NCBI RefSeq assembly: GCF_032362555.1
Contig: NC_083511.1
Coordinates: 10,106,001-10,170,000, forward strand
Source of the DNA: Amyelois transitella
Lineage: Eukaryota > Arthropoda > Insecta > Lepidoptera > Pyralidae
Direction of reading: 5' to 3'
DNA: 64,000 bases
The position numbers and the translations under genes are program-made. Positions 11,751-24,390 of this stretch are shown in pieces; the first letter of the stretch is position 1; each line of letters opens with the position of its first letter. The notes beneath the pieces were generated by a model that searched no databases, was not told where the DNA came from, and worked only from the letters and a program-made list of their open reading frames with translations.

Positions 11751-14526
11751 TCTACACTGACGCGTGTTTATGATACCTTAAAAACCAAGTAGAACCACAG
11801 CGAAGTGGTTCACACAATCAATCGACATTCTGAGTGATGTAAGATGCTTTTACACACTTTCTCTGGGCCACATTTTATGTTGAGAGGTCTGTCAATACTT
11901 CAACCCACTTGATATCGTGATTAATTGGATTTTAATGTTTCGTCTTTTTGAGATTCCTAAGTGAAAATATCTGGAATTGACGCTATCAAACATGACCATT
12001 GGCATGGCGTAAAAGCAATAAATGCCGATAAGCTGTCGAGAGAATAACGTAAGAAACTGGACCCTAGAAGCAGAATGGGTGAGAGCACAACTAAGAAAAA
12101 GAGCAGTATTACAATAAAGGGAAGATTAATGATCACAAACAAAAATTGCGAAGACATTAAATCCCTAAATGACGATACGATGATATAAAATTGAAAATCG
12201 CATACCAACTTTCAAGGATCTCATTAAAAATAAAAGATGTTTTAAACAAGTAAGCGGCTTAATCCAGAAAGACATCTCCGGGCAAAGCCTGCTCCAAACA
12301 GTGGATTTTCTGCTACAATATTTTGTAGGAAGCCAATCTTCGTGCAAAAAAACGCGGAAAAATCCTGATCATCGCCATTTCAAAATACTTGTTTTGTCTA
12401 TTTCTGCGACTATAATCTAGCCAAAGTGAGTTCACGACCGCTTGGGATCTAAAACAGGTCGGCGCAACCAGTTTCTGTGCCGTTAACGTCCTCTGTCGGT
12501 CGCCTACCGCAGACTAAGGAAACGGGAGATGTGGGTTGTAAATTGCATGAAAAGATTTATAAATGTATAAATGTATTTATAAATGTAGATAAAAAAATAT
12601 ATACGCAGATCGAAAAATGTAGTTTATGCAACTCCGCTGGGAAACAGGCGTGATATAAGTACCTTTATATTGTAAAAACACCTGTCCCATACACTAATAA
12701 GAGTTCTACTTCTTTATTGTAAAGAATTCTTGTATTGCTTGAAGATGTTTAAGTTTGGCCTAGTTAAAAAAATAAAGGGGCAAGTATACAGGTTTGCAGA
12801 ATAAAAAAATCGGACTAGGCAAAGATTTTTACATATGAATTCCACAATCAGCACTTGACGTATATATCTACATAATTCACTCATCTAGTACACGTCTTTG
12901 TTGGGTCTAGCTACGTTGTGGCAACGTAAGGTTGAACGAGCACTGATGGCATTTTTTATTAAAAAACAAGAACGACTTTTAAACATCTACTTTATATTAT
13001 ATTATTGTAACGTTTGATTACATCCTTTTCTTCTATTTGTATGCTATTTTATCCTACTTTTTATGGTACACGTTAGTTCTTCTCGTAGTTTCTTAACTCC
13101 GTTTGTACTTATTTTGGTAACCATATCATAATAAGCTTTAAAAAATCTAAGATACCATCTCTTTCACAATATTTCACCGAAATTTCTCAAATAGGACTGA
13201 TGACATCCATTTACTCGTCTTCCTCCAATTTAAAACCGTTCTGTAGCAGTGAAAGTCATTTAAGGTGGTTAAGCAAGAGTGGACATCGAAAATTGCTATT
13301 GTTTTCGTTTTCGCTCATCCTACTCAAAACACAACAAGCAGGGCTGTCAACGAATCATAAATAACATCTAAATAATGTTCATCAAAGGAAAAAAATTAGA
13401 ATATTTCTGTCAACTCCCAGCCAAAACTACCAAACAGATTTCGTGATTTCAAAAGTTATAATAACTTGGGCATAGGATAATTTTTTTTTAATTTAAATTA
13501 AATATAGAAGCATAAATCTTCGTCGAGGAATAAGACCATTTTAAAAGTTAAATTCTCCTTTTTTATTTATCTAAGTTAGTCTGCTGTATTCCTTACCTTG
13601 ACGTCGGTAATTTTAAAAGGAGATTTCGTCAATTTATTTTAAAATAATATATTAGTCCATCTTTCTTATCTCAAGTTTGAAATATTCAATTTCCGTGATT
13701 AACCTAATTGTGCACTATGAGTTTTTTTTTTATATTCTGAGTAGATAGCCCTGGTGTTTATCAAGCGTCAAATGTCACCGCGACCTCCGACTATGCTCCA
13801 GCGGCCACTACAGCTAAAAAGTGCACGTGACCTTGTTAGTTGGTTTTTGTAGCGTGATGTCACTCACTGCCGGAATCTGGCACTTTACTATATCAAAAAC
13901 CTGATAAGTTAGAAGAGTTGATTTTGTTAAGTCTTTTGATGTATAGCGAAAAGTTTTTTTTTAATTTTAAAAATACAACACAACATACGCTAAGTAATAC
14001 TATTACAATGTTTCTTATTAACTAACACTATTCCAACTAAACATCGTAAGGGTGTATGCACAATTGTTTTAGCTTAGGACCTATGTGAAACAGATAATCT
14101 ATACATATAATAAATCTGTAGAAAGGTCAATTCTGTACATTGAAAATATTGAAAAAATAAATAGCAGGGGGTGTTACTGGATCGATACCAAATACAAAAA
14201 TGTGATTAAAAAATTTTTTGTCTGTCTGTCTGTATGTTCAGGCATCACGTGAAAACTAACGGTTCGATTTTGATGAAACTTGGTATAATTATACCTTATT
14301 ATCCTGGGCGTAAAATAGGATACTTTTTATCCCGAAAAAATACGAAGAAAAAAAAACTTAACTTTTCAGTTTATCCATAGACGTTGTTCTGTAGAACCGC
14401 GAACACACGTAACGTTACCCGCAGTGGATTTAGCGCCGTAACCTGTAGCACCTAAAGTCGGCTTTGGCTTGAACCGTTTGCTGCACAAGCGGGCCGCTAC
14501 TAATTACTATGAAAAAAATACTACAT

Positions 14527-14829
14527 AGCTACATTAATTCCCATCAAGCTGAAAATGAGTATAATTATTTAAAACACAATCAAAAGCATTATTTCAAAAT
14601 TCCCCATGATTCCGGTTTAAGGAAAAAAAATTACTCACGGTCAAAGGTAAAAAATGGGTGTATCGCAATTTTCTTTAAAACGGTAAGTTTTTTAAATCGG
14701 AAAATTACCTCAGACATAAATTGTAGATCATAAAGTTATCTATAAAAAAGGTATCAATATTTTTTTTCAACAAAGCTACCGTTTCTGTGATATAACGATG
14801 CAAAAAGTTGCAAGCGTCATAATATGCAT
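14527..14829 (+). repeat. Left arm of a 300-bp inverted repeat
   Basis: Runs from AGCTACATTAATTCCCATCA to AGCGTCATAATATGCAT and is matched, with a few substitutions and small indels, by the reverse complement of 15971-16279. The loop between the arms is about 1.14 kb. Confidence 0.85.
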
Positions 14830-15130
14830 CCGTTTCCTTGCCACCTCTGAGGTAGTGTACTATTAGCGCGTTTTTTTTTTTTACATTTTTATTATTAAAC
14901 TTGAAAAAGTCTGAAATAGGTTAGAATAAACACGTGTTTTCACTACGCAGTGGCACTCAAGACTAACTTTCGCATTTATTATTAAAAAAAAATAGAATAA
15001 CCCTAAGTGAAGAAAATCATCTTAGGACAATAATAGAGATTACAATTATCAAATTCAATGCAATAATCAAATTAAAACTAAAACTACTTATAAAAAGAAA
15101 GAAAAAAGATGACTACAAACTAAAATTTAA

Positions 15131-15727
15131 TTTATAAATTGTACAGTCCTTGCATAGCATCAACATGCGGGAATGTGCCCAGAAGGCGGGCATCATTGCC
15201 AATTCGAATGGCAATGCTGATTCTCTGAGCCAGATAATTTCCAGCCCTCCGGTCAAGAGATACCTCAATTAGCTTTTTCGACAATTGTCGGAAAAGCTGA
15301 TGGTCAGATAGGCCCCCCGGTCCCAGAGTTTCTACCCCAAAAGGTTCAAAAGTATAGATATTACCGATAACTACATATTACTAACTATTTGCACCTTTTG
15401 AGGTTTTTTGCCTCATTTGAAGCAGAACGGCCTTAGATTTAGTAACCTGAAGATGAGACGGCGCAAGTGTGTCGACACAAGTAGCATCCCACACCAAAGG
15501 CCGCCCCAATCTCCAGGGTACCAAAGTCATACCATCCGGTCTCTTGGCATCATCCTGAGCCAGACCGTTTGGTTCTAGAACGGCTGGAACATGGATGGTG
15601 GCAAGAGCACGGAGGATTATATCATTTAGGGCGGCATGGCGCTCTAAACGGCCGGCACTCCTAGGGCATGAGAGGCCGTGGTGTCCATAGCCGACAACGG
15701 TATCCCCGCAAGGACAACTATTATTAA
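15131..15727 (-). pseudogene. Broken restriction-like endonuclease (RLE) tail of a retrotransposon
   Basis: Minus-strand reading gives a zinc-finger-like CPCG...GYGHHGLSC, then [12 protein letters not shown], then [11 protein letters not shown] and [11 protein letters not shown]. This order (Cys-rich finger, RHN-like helix, K/R-PD, then a D on a hydrophobic strand) is that of the PD-(D/E)XK-type endonuclease at the C-terminus of R2/R4-like non-LTR elements. A stop after QKTSKGANS and a frame change lead to FEPFGVETLGP and AQRISIAIRIGNDARLLG, ending in TAA near 15131. It is a non-functional remnant; the exact source family is unknown to me. Confidence 0.55.
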
Positions 15728-15970
15728 AGACTAACGGTATTTCATGTGTTGAGCATTCTGAGATAAAGCAGCTATACGACCCTAGCCACGTAGGTACACA
15801 ATTAAACAGAGAGACAGATGTTGTCTCAAGGTTTCACTACAGTATAAATGAAGGGACTGGGTTTCATTATACTTATGTATATTTTATATTTTGAATTCAA
15901 GTTAAAATTACCGACAGAACAATATTTTTACTTATATTACTGCTACATAGAGTATATACGAGACGTGCTT

Positions 15971-16279
15971 ATGCATATTATGACGCTTGCAACTTTTTGC
16001 ATCGTAATCATCATTTTCATCTCAGAAACGGTACCTTTATTGAAAAAAAAATATTGATTCCTTTTTATAGATATCTTTATGATCTACAATCTATGTCTGA
16101 GGTAATTTTCCTATAAAACTTACCGTTTTGAAGAAAATCGTGAAAATCCCATTTTCTTACCTTTGACCTTGGGTAATTTTTTCCTTAAACCGGAATCATG
16201 GGGAATTTTGAAATAATGCTTTTGATTGTGTTTTAAACAATTATACTCATTTTCAGCTTGATGGGAATTAATGTAGCTT
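15971..16279 (-). repeat. Right arm of the 300-bp inverted repeat
   Basis: Reverse complement of 14527-14829. Shared landmarks include TGACGCTTGCAACTTTTTGC, the ACCTTTGACC block and CAGCTTGATGGGAATTAATG. Together the arms could fold into a long imperfect stem. Confidence 0.85.
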
Positions 16280-16659
16280 CATTCCTATTTTTTGGTCTAA
16301 ATTGACCGGACTGAAAATAAAATGGAGAAATAAACCATCTACGCGAAGACCGACATCCGCGCGGACGGAGTCGCGGGGGAAAGCTAGTACATAATAATAA
16401 AAGGAAATTTCATTATATACAATAATGCATGCGTTTAATTATAATAATTTCTAAAATAACTTTCCAAGACTACGTACTAGATGTGGTGCTGAGAATGTTA
16501 ATCTGTTTTGAATTTACTTAATCTACAATTAAGTACCTATATCAAGGTCCTCAGTTAGGACAAATCTCTCTTTTCTTTGCGTATTCCTAGCTGCAACGTC
16601 CGCCATAATGCAAGGGTCCGCTTTCATTTTAACGTTAGGAGTAATGAAATTATGACAGA

Positions 16660-16864
16660 CTAGAGGCCGCGACTTCGTCCGCATGGAAACCCTATCAATC
16701 CCGCGGGAACTCCGGGATAATAAGTAGCCTATATGTTGTTCTGGGTCTTCAGCTACCTACATACCAAATTTCATCGTAATCGGTTCAGTAGTTTTTGCGT
16801 GAAAGAGTAACAAACATCCATACTGACATACTCACAAACTTTCGCATTTATAATATTAGTAGGA
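16660..16864 (-). mobile_element. Helitron-like non-autonomous unit (205 bp)
   Basis: Minus-strand TCCTACTAATATTATAAATG start after A, CGCGGCCTCTAG end before T. Near-identical to the units at 21954 and 35535. Confidence 0.65.
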
Positions 16865-17977
16865 TAATATAAGACTGTTTGTTTATTTACTGACCTTTGT
16901 GATTTAAGGAGCTATTTGCAATGAAATATTACTGATCTCTATTATTTCTGATTAGACAAATCACACATAATTTAAAACTGTAGGCACTAAAATAAGACTA
17001 GAAATTAAAAATATCCTAAATGACATATTCCATTGGCGATGAGAGGTAAACAACGGCCATTAAAAGCTCTGGAAACATAATAAAAAGTGTCGGAACCCAG
17101 AACAATGACCTTACGTTACATAACCTCAAAGTTCAAGACTCAATTCTCAGTTTCCCACCAAGAGACATTCTCGGTAGGCAGTGATAATTATCAACGTCAG
17201 GAATGTGAACCTCCGCTTTGTTCCTCTCGAATTGTCGTAAACGTTAACAAAGAACACGGCGATCCTTTGATCGGCTTTTACCCGTGGGATTTTGGGGAAA
17301 GTCTTGTTGTGCAAGTTTACCCACCAGTTTTTTTTTATTCGTGAGATTATTAATTTTAAAATTAGATATTTTTGTATAAGTAGTTACTTACATTTTTATA
17401 AATGTCAATATCAATACGAGAAAATAATCTTTATTTTACATATAAGCAACAAAATCAGTCCAATTGATAACCAATCTCATAGATACCTTTACCAAAAAAA
17501 ACCTTTTTTGGTTATAGAAAAAAAATCTATAATACAGGCAATAAATTTCGTATTTTATTTTTCTGATGTCAGTTATTGACCTTATTTGGACGCAGTATAC
17601 CCAAAAAGTCCATGACTTGTTCAAATGAAGAATAATAAATAGTCTAAAAAATACATGCAAAATAAAATGTAGCTTGATGCATACATCGGTTAAGCTAATA
17701 TAGGTTTTACCACAAAACGTTAAAGCTCAAAATCGTGTTAAATTCAATTCAATAAAAGTTAGGTATGTGAAGTTTTGGTATTTTTGGTGGGAGCAAAGAT
17801 GCGAGACAATAACGATTTATATGGAAATAATGTCGATGTCGTGACAAGTTTCTTGTAAAAATCTGTTCAAAATTGCATCCCAAGCTTTTGAATATATTTT
17901 TTTTCTTTTGACAAATAATATTTATCCTTTATGCAAAACAAATACCTACCAATATCAAGATGGCCTCAGAATCTCAA

Positions 17978-18080
17978 TTCCATCATTAAGCCATACAGCT
18001 GAACGTGGACTCCCAGTCTTTTCGAGATTACGGGCTCTGTCTACTCCGTAAGGGATAAAGACGTGTCTAGCATGGCCATT
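17978..18080 (+). repeat. SINE-like family A, 3' fragment
   Basis: Covers the CATTAAGCCATACAGCTGAACGTGG to GTAAGGGATAAAGACGTG part; the head and (TATG)n tail are missing. Confidence 0.65.
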
Positions 18081-18164
18081 ATAACTGGTAGTGGTAAGGG
18101 TTGTTTTCCCATTACAAATTTTATTTTCCAAAAATAGTATAAAAAGTATCGTTAATTGACGTCA

Positions 18165-18255
18165 ACATAACTTAAATATAATAAATAATATCTACTACCG
18201 CTTCCAAAGCGCATGTGTAGTAGAAGCTGCGGAACAAATTGTGGATGACAGATTG
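18165..18255 (-). repeat. LINE 3'-end fragment (GAAGCGG/GACGTCA block)
   Basis: Shares TTGACGTCA, ACTACCGCTTCCAAAGCGCA and GCGGAACAAATT with the copies at 60250-60395 and 63288-63415. Confidence 0.6.
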
Positions 18256-18956
18256 TCTCCCATTCTAGCGGGAATATCGAAAATCTCCCTTTTCCCGCCT
18301 TTTAAGATTATGACCACTCCATCTCTTTTTGGAATGTCCTATAAAGAATAAGGTCTTTCACTAAGTGCAATGAATGACCATTATCCAAGCTGGGTAAGGT
18401 TTCCATATAAACAGAGTATTGAAGGGTCAGGAATGAGGGGGCACTTCTGAATCCTGGCCAAAAAAGACCCGGCCCCTGAGTTCTTTTTCCGTGAACATAA
18501 ACAAAACAAACACCAAGGGAATAATATAAATAGAAGTACTCTATAATTTACCCAAAGAATAATCTTAGCAAACAACAAATTAACCGCACCTTATTCTGTC
18601 AGTTGAACTTTAGACAATGCATTGACTACGTGCAATATACCATCTTAAAGAGATAAGAATAAGATCGTAAACTCTTTGGCACAGACACAACAGGTGAGTT
18701 GGTAACCTGCTGTGGTGTTGCATAACGCGGTATTAGTCATTTTCTGAATCATAGCTATGTCTGTTACATCGCCAATTTGTGGAGTAGACGCTATAAAAAG
18801 TTCCATGTTTGTACAAAAACGGTAGGTGTCAAAAATCTATTATCTGGGTATTATAAATCTTTCAATGTCAATCAATGCGCCTCCTACGTCAGATTTTTTG
18901 TAGAAAGAAGTTGGTAGCAACTGCAGTGAAACATCAAATGTTTTTTTCATAACAAT

Positions 18957-19376
18957 AATCACATCTACATTCCCTGCGGGGCAGCAAGAGCCAACGGTCA
19001 TCAAAAGAGTGAAAGGCCAAACTCAACTTTTTTTTAGCAATGTTTTTCTCTTTCCGGCGCTTTAGAATATACCACTCCATATTGTCCCATATGTAGATGT
19101 TATAAAAGGCGACTAAGGGAACGGCTAATAACTTGGGACTTTTCTTGTAGACGATCGGCTAGCAACCTTTAACTATTTCAATCTGAATTCTATCATTAAG
19201 CAATACAGCTAAACGTGGCCTTTCAGTCTTTCAAGACTGCTGGCTCTGTCTACCCCGCAAGGGATATAGTTAATGAGCCTATCCTTTAGTCGCCTTTTAC
19301 GACATCCATGGGAACGAGCTGGAGTGGTACTATTCTCATGTTTTGATGCCCGGATCCACACGGCACATTCACATCG
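18957..19376. repeat. Composite of three family A pieces in alternating orientation
   Basis: 18957-19035 is a minus tail piece, 19056-19268 a plus copy lacking its (TATG)n, and 19270-19376 a minus head piece ending in CACACGGCAC. The last two form a partial inverted repeat and join within two bases at AGGGATATAG/TTAATGAGCC. Confidence 0.7.
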
Positions 19377-19770
19377 TGTACTAGTCAATAATCAGGCAAT
19401 AATGACAACGCATTGCAATTCACTGGTAACTTCAATTATTATCGACATTTAGATTACTTGATCTGTATTTTTTGCTATTAAACGATTGTCTTCCGTGTTC
19501 TGTGGTCCGTCGCGTCAGCTGGTACACAAGGCTATTATGGCGGTATTTCCAGGAATTTTAATGTTGTACAATTGGCGACAATGTTCCATTCACTTTTAGA
19601 TTACCATACTTAGGTAGCAAAATCTATACTTAAGGTTCTTATAAATTCTTATTACATTTTCTAACTTATTATTAGGGATAGATACAATTTAAATTTGCAC
19701 TGGTATAAATAACGCCACTCCATCTTTTTTAAGGAGGTGACCAAGGATAGGAGGCACGTAATAGCTCAGT

Positions 19771-19892
19771 TTTCTTTCTTTCTTTCCTACGAGTATATTA
19801 TGGCTTCCACCGGACTTTCAGTGTTTCTGCCAATGTCATGGTTTGAAGAGACACGAAGTTACAAAATTGGACGGTAGACGATCTGAAAGGAA
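19771..19892 (+). repeat. Dispersed 110-bp repeat, copy 1
   Basis: TTCTTTCTTTC, then ATTATGGCTTCCACCGGACT and GAAGAGACACGAAGTTACAA. A second copy is at 52778-52885. Confidence 0.7.
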
Positions 19893-20094
19893 TAAATCAG
19901 TTTGAACAATCACGATATGTAAATTTTCATTTGTTTTCGAAGCTCAGTGTCAAACCTAACTTCTAGCTTCAAAAGCTCATAAACACAAATTAGTTATTTA
20001 GTTGAAAATAATCTATGATAATGTAGAAAGCATAATGGAAATCTAGGGAATATACTAAATACGCTAAAGAATGCGGAAGGAGAACTGGGGTGAA

Positions 20095-20290
20095 AAATAA
20101 TCAAATAAAAAGCACTATATTTTTTGGAAATCAAATAAGAATATTTAACAATAAAATAATAAAAATCTCATCAAATAATTCATGGCAAATGTTGCTACGA
20201 CATACATATGTATTTTAATATTTATGTATACAATAAATAATTAAATTCAAATAAAGTAGGTTGCCTTAAATGAAACCAATATTTTTCAAA
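20095..20290 (+). repeat. Dispersed AT-rich repeat, copy 1
   Basis: Shares AATATTTAACAATA, CATGGCAA, CATACATATGTAT and ATACAATAAATAATT in order with 62890-63055. Confidence 0.5.
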
Positions 20291-20924
20291 AATTTGCTAT
20301 TTAAAATTTGTTTTATTTACAAAATCTAAAACTTTCTATACTTGTGTAAATTTAAAAGTTAAGAAGAAAAAGAAAAAGAAATTTGCAGTTACCGACTCTT
20401 ACATTATGGCGAAACCAAGAGAAAAGATAATTTTCTAGTTGTTTTCAAACGTGTTATATTTTTATTTTCGTCCACTACAAATGGAAATGGAATATGCCAT
20501 AAGAAGTTACACAGCTTTTCCTACGCAGTACAGTTTTCTAGTCGTAATATAACGCATAACTTGTATGGCGGCATTTTAAATAATTCCTAGTTGTTAGAGA
20601 GTCGTGTTGTGAACTTGTCGAGTAAGGACTTATGGTGTGGTAGCTGTTCTTCTACCTTGTTTATCAACCGAATGCGTGGGAAAGTTGTATGTTTCTTTGG
20701 TTCGTTCTGTAGCCTAAATAGCTTGGTAAAATACTAAGTTAATACTGAACAAATGTAAACATCGAGACTTTTTTTATAAGTTTTTCTTTGTTTAGTCGGT
20801 AAAACCTCATCATTTTTTCCTCAAAATATTTCTATAATTAATTTGAAGAATTTATTAGATTGATATTGATTGAAGTTACTAACAACAAAAGCACGTACGT
20901 ATCATTAATCACGTATATTATACG

Positions 20925-21112
20925 TACATATATACACCCTTGTGGGGTAGGTCTTTAAAAGACTGACAAGCCAGTATCAGCTGCTAGGCTTAATGATAGA
21001 ATTGAGATTCAAATAATGACAGGTTGCTATCACATCGCCGAAAAGAAGAATTTCATATTTAAAAACCAATCCCTTAGTTGCCTTTTACGGCATCCATGGG
21101 AAAGAGATGGAG
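20925..21112 (-). repeat. SINE-like family A, head missing
   Basis: Diverged copy with CCCTTGTGGGGTAG, GACAGGTTGCTATCACATCG and CATCCATGGGAAAGAGATGG. Confidence 0.7.
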
Positions 21113-21599
21113 AATAATGAAAGGTATGACTTTGATTTGTGATTTAACAAAAAAAAGTTAATGTCAGATACATAAAAAAGAAATTTATTACTAATATGTA
21201 CCGCACATTTATAGACAATCTTTGAATCAAGTTTTAAGAAACCTGTATGTTTAAGTTTATAAACAAGGATGTAATATCTTGAAAAAGAGCAACAAATCAT
21301 CTGGAAATTCTTTATAAATAACTTTAAGCCCCTCATTAAAGTAATTGGTCTAATTTATATTCCGTGAGATAGCAGAAGGCTTAGATGTTTAACATTATTT
21401 TAAATTTCCTTACTATTAATTTACGGCATAATAATATGTTATTAACTTTAATCGATTTCAATTTTACTTGGAAATTTCGTGAGGATATGTTAATTATTTT
21501 TAAAACCATTCTAACCTATTACATCCAAAAATTCTTTGACTTAAGGAAAGAGATAGAACATTCCAGTTCTATTAATAAACAGCTACTTATATTTAAGAA

Positions 21600-21768
21600 C
21601 TAGCGACCCGCCCCTGCCTCGCAGGAGTAGCATTTATACATATAAACCTTCCTCTTAAATCACTCTAACAATAAAAAATGCATCAAAATCCGTCGTGTAG
21701 TTTTTAAGATCTAAGCATACATACAGAGGGACAGTCGCGGGAAGCTACTTTGCTTTACTATGAGGTGA
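21600..21768 (-). mobile_element. Helitron-like non-autonomous unit
   Basis: Same family as the unit at 61081-61264: minus-strand start TCACCTCATAGTAAAGCAAA, end GGGCGGGTCGCTAG before T. Confidence 0.55.
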
Positions 21769-21953
21769 TAGTGATAGGTATTTTTTCGTATGAATCAATT
21801 AATCATAACAATGTATTCTTTTGTCCACATTTCTATTCTAAGTTTAGGTAATTGTGAACTTGGAGTTATTATATTAGTTTATAACCGGACTTAAGTCAGG
21901 AGGAAGAAGAATACTTGATAAACACACATTAAAATTTTACTACCTAGTTCTAA

Positions 21954-22170
21954 TCCTACTAATGTTATAAATGCGAAAAATTGTGAATATGTCAGGATGT
22001 CAGTATGGATGTTTGTTACTCTTTCACGCAAAAAATACTGAACCGATTACAATGGAATTTGGTATGTAGGTAGCTGAAGACCCAGAATTACATTTATGCT
22101 ACTTTTTATCCTGGAGTTCCCGCGGGATTGATAGGGTTTCCATGCGGACGAAGTCGCGGGCGGCCTCTAG
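21954..22170 (+). mobile_element. Helitron-like non-autonomous unit (217 bp)
   Basis: A/TCCTACTAATGTTATAAATG start; end CGCGGGCGGCCTCTAG/T. Confidence 0.65.
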
Positions 22171-22357
22171 TAAAGAGTATAAGAAATTGCCCGTTATATC
22201 CATAAAGCTACAATTTTCTCCGCCCACTTGCCAGTTACTGGCAATAATTGCCAACAATCTTGACTAAATTAACTGATTTCATTGCTATCTAGTTTTATCC
22301 GGCAGGGAAAGCCGATCAGCGTTTAACCTGCCTGTAAAGTACACTTCCTGAAAGAAA

Positions 22358-22873
22358 AATGTCGATACTGTGTTTTAGAATCAGACAGACAAAATGATTT
22401 TTATTTTAGTCCATTATATAAGTAGATATCTTAGAAATGTATTTTTTGTTAGTTATGCCGTTCGATTCCTGCCACCAATAAGACCACTCCATCTCTTTCC
22501 AATGGATGTCGTAAAAGACGACTGAAGGATAAGCTGATAAACTTGGGATTGTTCTTTTAGGCGATGGGCTAGCAACCTGTCGCTTATTGAATATCAATTC
22601 CATTATTTAGCCATACAGCTGAACTTGGCCTTTCAGTCTTAGAGACATGATTGTATGTGTAATAAGTATGTGTATGTTAGAAAAACGCATTCTACAGTCG
22701 TATTAGTGTGAACTTACATACATATAAGGCACATGAGCATGACATAAGCCATATGAGATCATATACTGGCATAATATTGTAACAAAAAATGTCGATACTA
22801 TGTTTTACTCAGACAGACAAAATGATTTTTATTTTAGTCCATTATATAAGTAGATGTCTTAGAAATGTTATTA
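22358..22873 (+). repeat. 85-bp direct repeats flanking a SINE-like copy
   Basis: About 22358-22441 and 22788-22873 share TGTCGATACT, AGACAGACAAAATGATTTTT and CATTATATAAGTAGAT with few differences. Between them lies a plus family A copy (22474-22650) and about 130 bp of unassigned DNA. Confidence 0.75.
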
Positions 22874-22919
22874 TATTGTTTAGAATTGCAATTTCATTGT
22901 AATACTCGGTTATCTATAA

Positions 22920-23191
22920 CCAGCTGTTCCCGCGACTCCGTACGCGTGGAATAGTTATTTTGGGCGTCATTGAAGCCCTCACCGGTGAATAATTTTCCCC
23001 GTTTTTTTTTTCACATTTACCATTATTTCTTCGCTACTAATAGTTGAAGAGTGATGTTAAATAGCCTAAAGCCTTCCTCGATAAATGGTTTATTCAACAC
23101 AAAAAGAATTTTTCAATTCGAACCAATAGTTCCTGAGATAAGCGCGTTCAAACAAACAAACTCTTCAGCTTTATAATATTAGTAGGTAAGA
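22920..23191 (-). mobile_element. Helitron-like unit with altered end
   Basis: Related to the units at 42129 and 59319 (shared TTCCTCGATAAATGG and CAGCTTTATAATATTAGTA). The CTAG end has become CCAG, so it is a decayed copy. Confidence 0.5.
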
Positions 23192-24250
23192 TCTGTTGTC
23201 AATTTTCTGAAGGTCCAATTTGGTTGGTGAGAATAAATACAAATAATTAGCATTAAGTTCACTTGTCGTAGCTTTACGCCTTAACGTGGCTTTCCAATAT
23301 TTTCATAAGGCTGTGTCTATTCCGTAAAGGATTAAGACAAAATATGAATGCAACGGCGGATATATAAAGAGAAAGATCATATCATTTGAAATATGGCTGC
23401 CGGTTTCTGAAGAATCCAGGCCAAGAAGGCATGGACCGGTGTGTGAGTGAAATTGAGGCTTCGACTCCGTCGACACCTCCGCACATAAATATAAGTATAT
23501 AATCTGTATCAATAATTATCTGCACAGAAAAAAAAACTTCTCGACACAGATTTCATTCACTTAGTTCATATCTTTGTTGCATTGTATTTTTGTTGATAAT
23601 ACATGACTAATTGTCTAAAATTAAGTATTTTTACTTCTGCTATAGTAATTCATAATGACATCATTCCATTTTCCTTTTTATTCTCATCTGTATGTATTTT
23701 TAACAACAACACGTTTGATTGTTTACCTCAATACATTTATTTATTTCAATACAAAAAGGGACTATATTTATCTTACTGTCATCTAATGAAAAATCTGACA
23801 CCAGAATTGGACCTATACATTCGAAAAAAAAAACAATCATAGAGTTCCATATAGGGAAACTTGACATGCGGTTTACTGTTCAATACAACGATGCAGTGAA
23901 CGATTGGGTCCATAGTTTGGTGAAGTTCTGGTCATAAATGTGGAGGATATTCCAAGGAACTCCTTAAAAATGCTCCAAGCATAAAGTCCACCAATTACGC
24001 TATAAAGTATTTTGTACAATAAAGTTTAAATAAATTTAAAAAACCAGCAGAATTTTGTATTTTTATGTATGTAACGGCATATCTCCGGTATTTATAATCA
24101 AAACAAAGCGATTATAGGTAACAAAGAAATAAGGTAATATGTACATAGAATCATTAAGGAAATCAGGGCATATGCGGACCGCAAGGATGCACAGATGTAC
24201 AAATGGGCATTGACCTCCATTGCTTTACGAAATCTGAGCTAACAACTTGG

Positions 24251-24390
24251 AAATAATAGCTTCTAAGAACATTGGATTAGATACTTTGTATACTACTGAG
24301 ATGATTTTATGCCTGTTTCGAAATAATAGCTTCTAAGAACATTGGATTAGATACTTTGTATACTACTGAGATGATTTTATGCCTGTTTCG
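24251..24390 (+). repeat. Perfect 70-bp tandem duplication
   Basis: 24251-24320 is repeated exactly at 24321-24390 (unit begins AAATAATAGCTTCTAAG, ends GCCTGTTTCG). No differences, so recent or an assembly artefact. Confidence 0.9.

Larger units (their letters stand above)
14098..16387 (+). mobile_element. 2.3-kb Helitron-like element carrying inverted repeats and an endonuclease fragment
   Basis: Starts TCTATACATATAATAAATC after a host A at 14097 and ends in a GC-rich GGAGTCGCGGGGGAAAGCTAG before a host T, so it has the TC...CTAG ends and A/T target of Helitrons. No Rep/helicase gene is present. Inside are 300-bp inverted repeats and a broken retrotransposon endonuclease reading frame on the minus strand, described separately. 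Non-autonomous elements of this type often carry captured DNA. The alternative is nested independent insertions whose outer ends happen to match. Confidence 0.5.

Noticed and set aside
17087..17344. 85-codon plus-strand ORF
   Set aside because: No recognisable domain; lies in intron-like DNA with no acceptor or donor supporting it.
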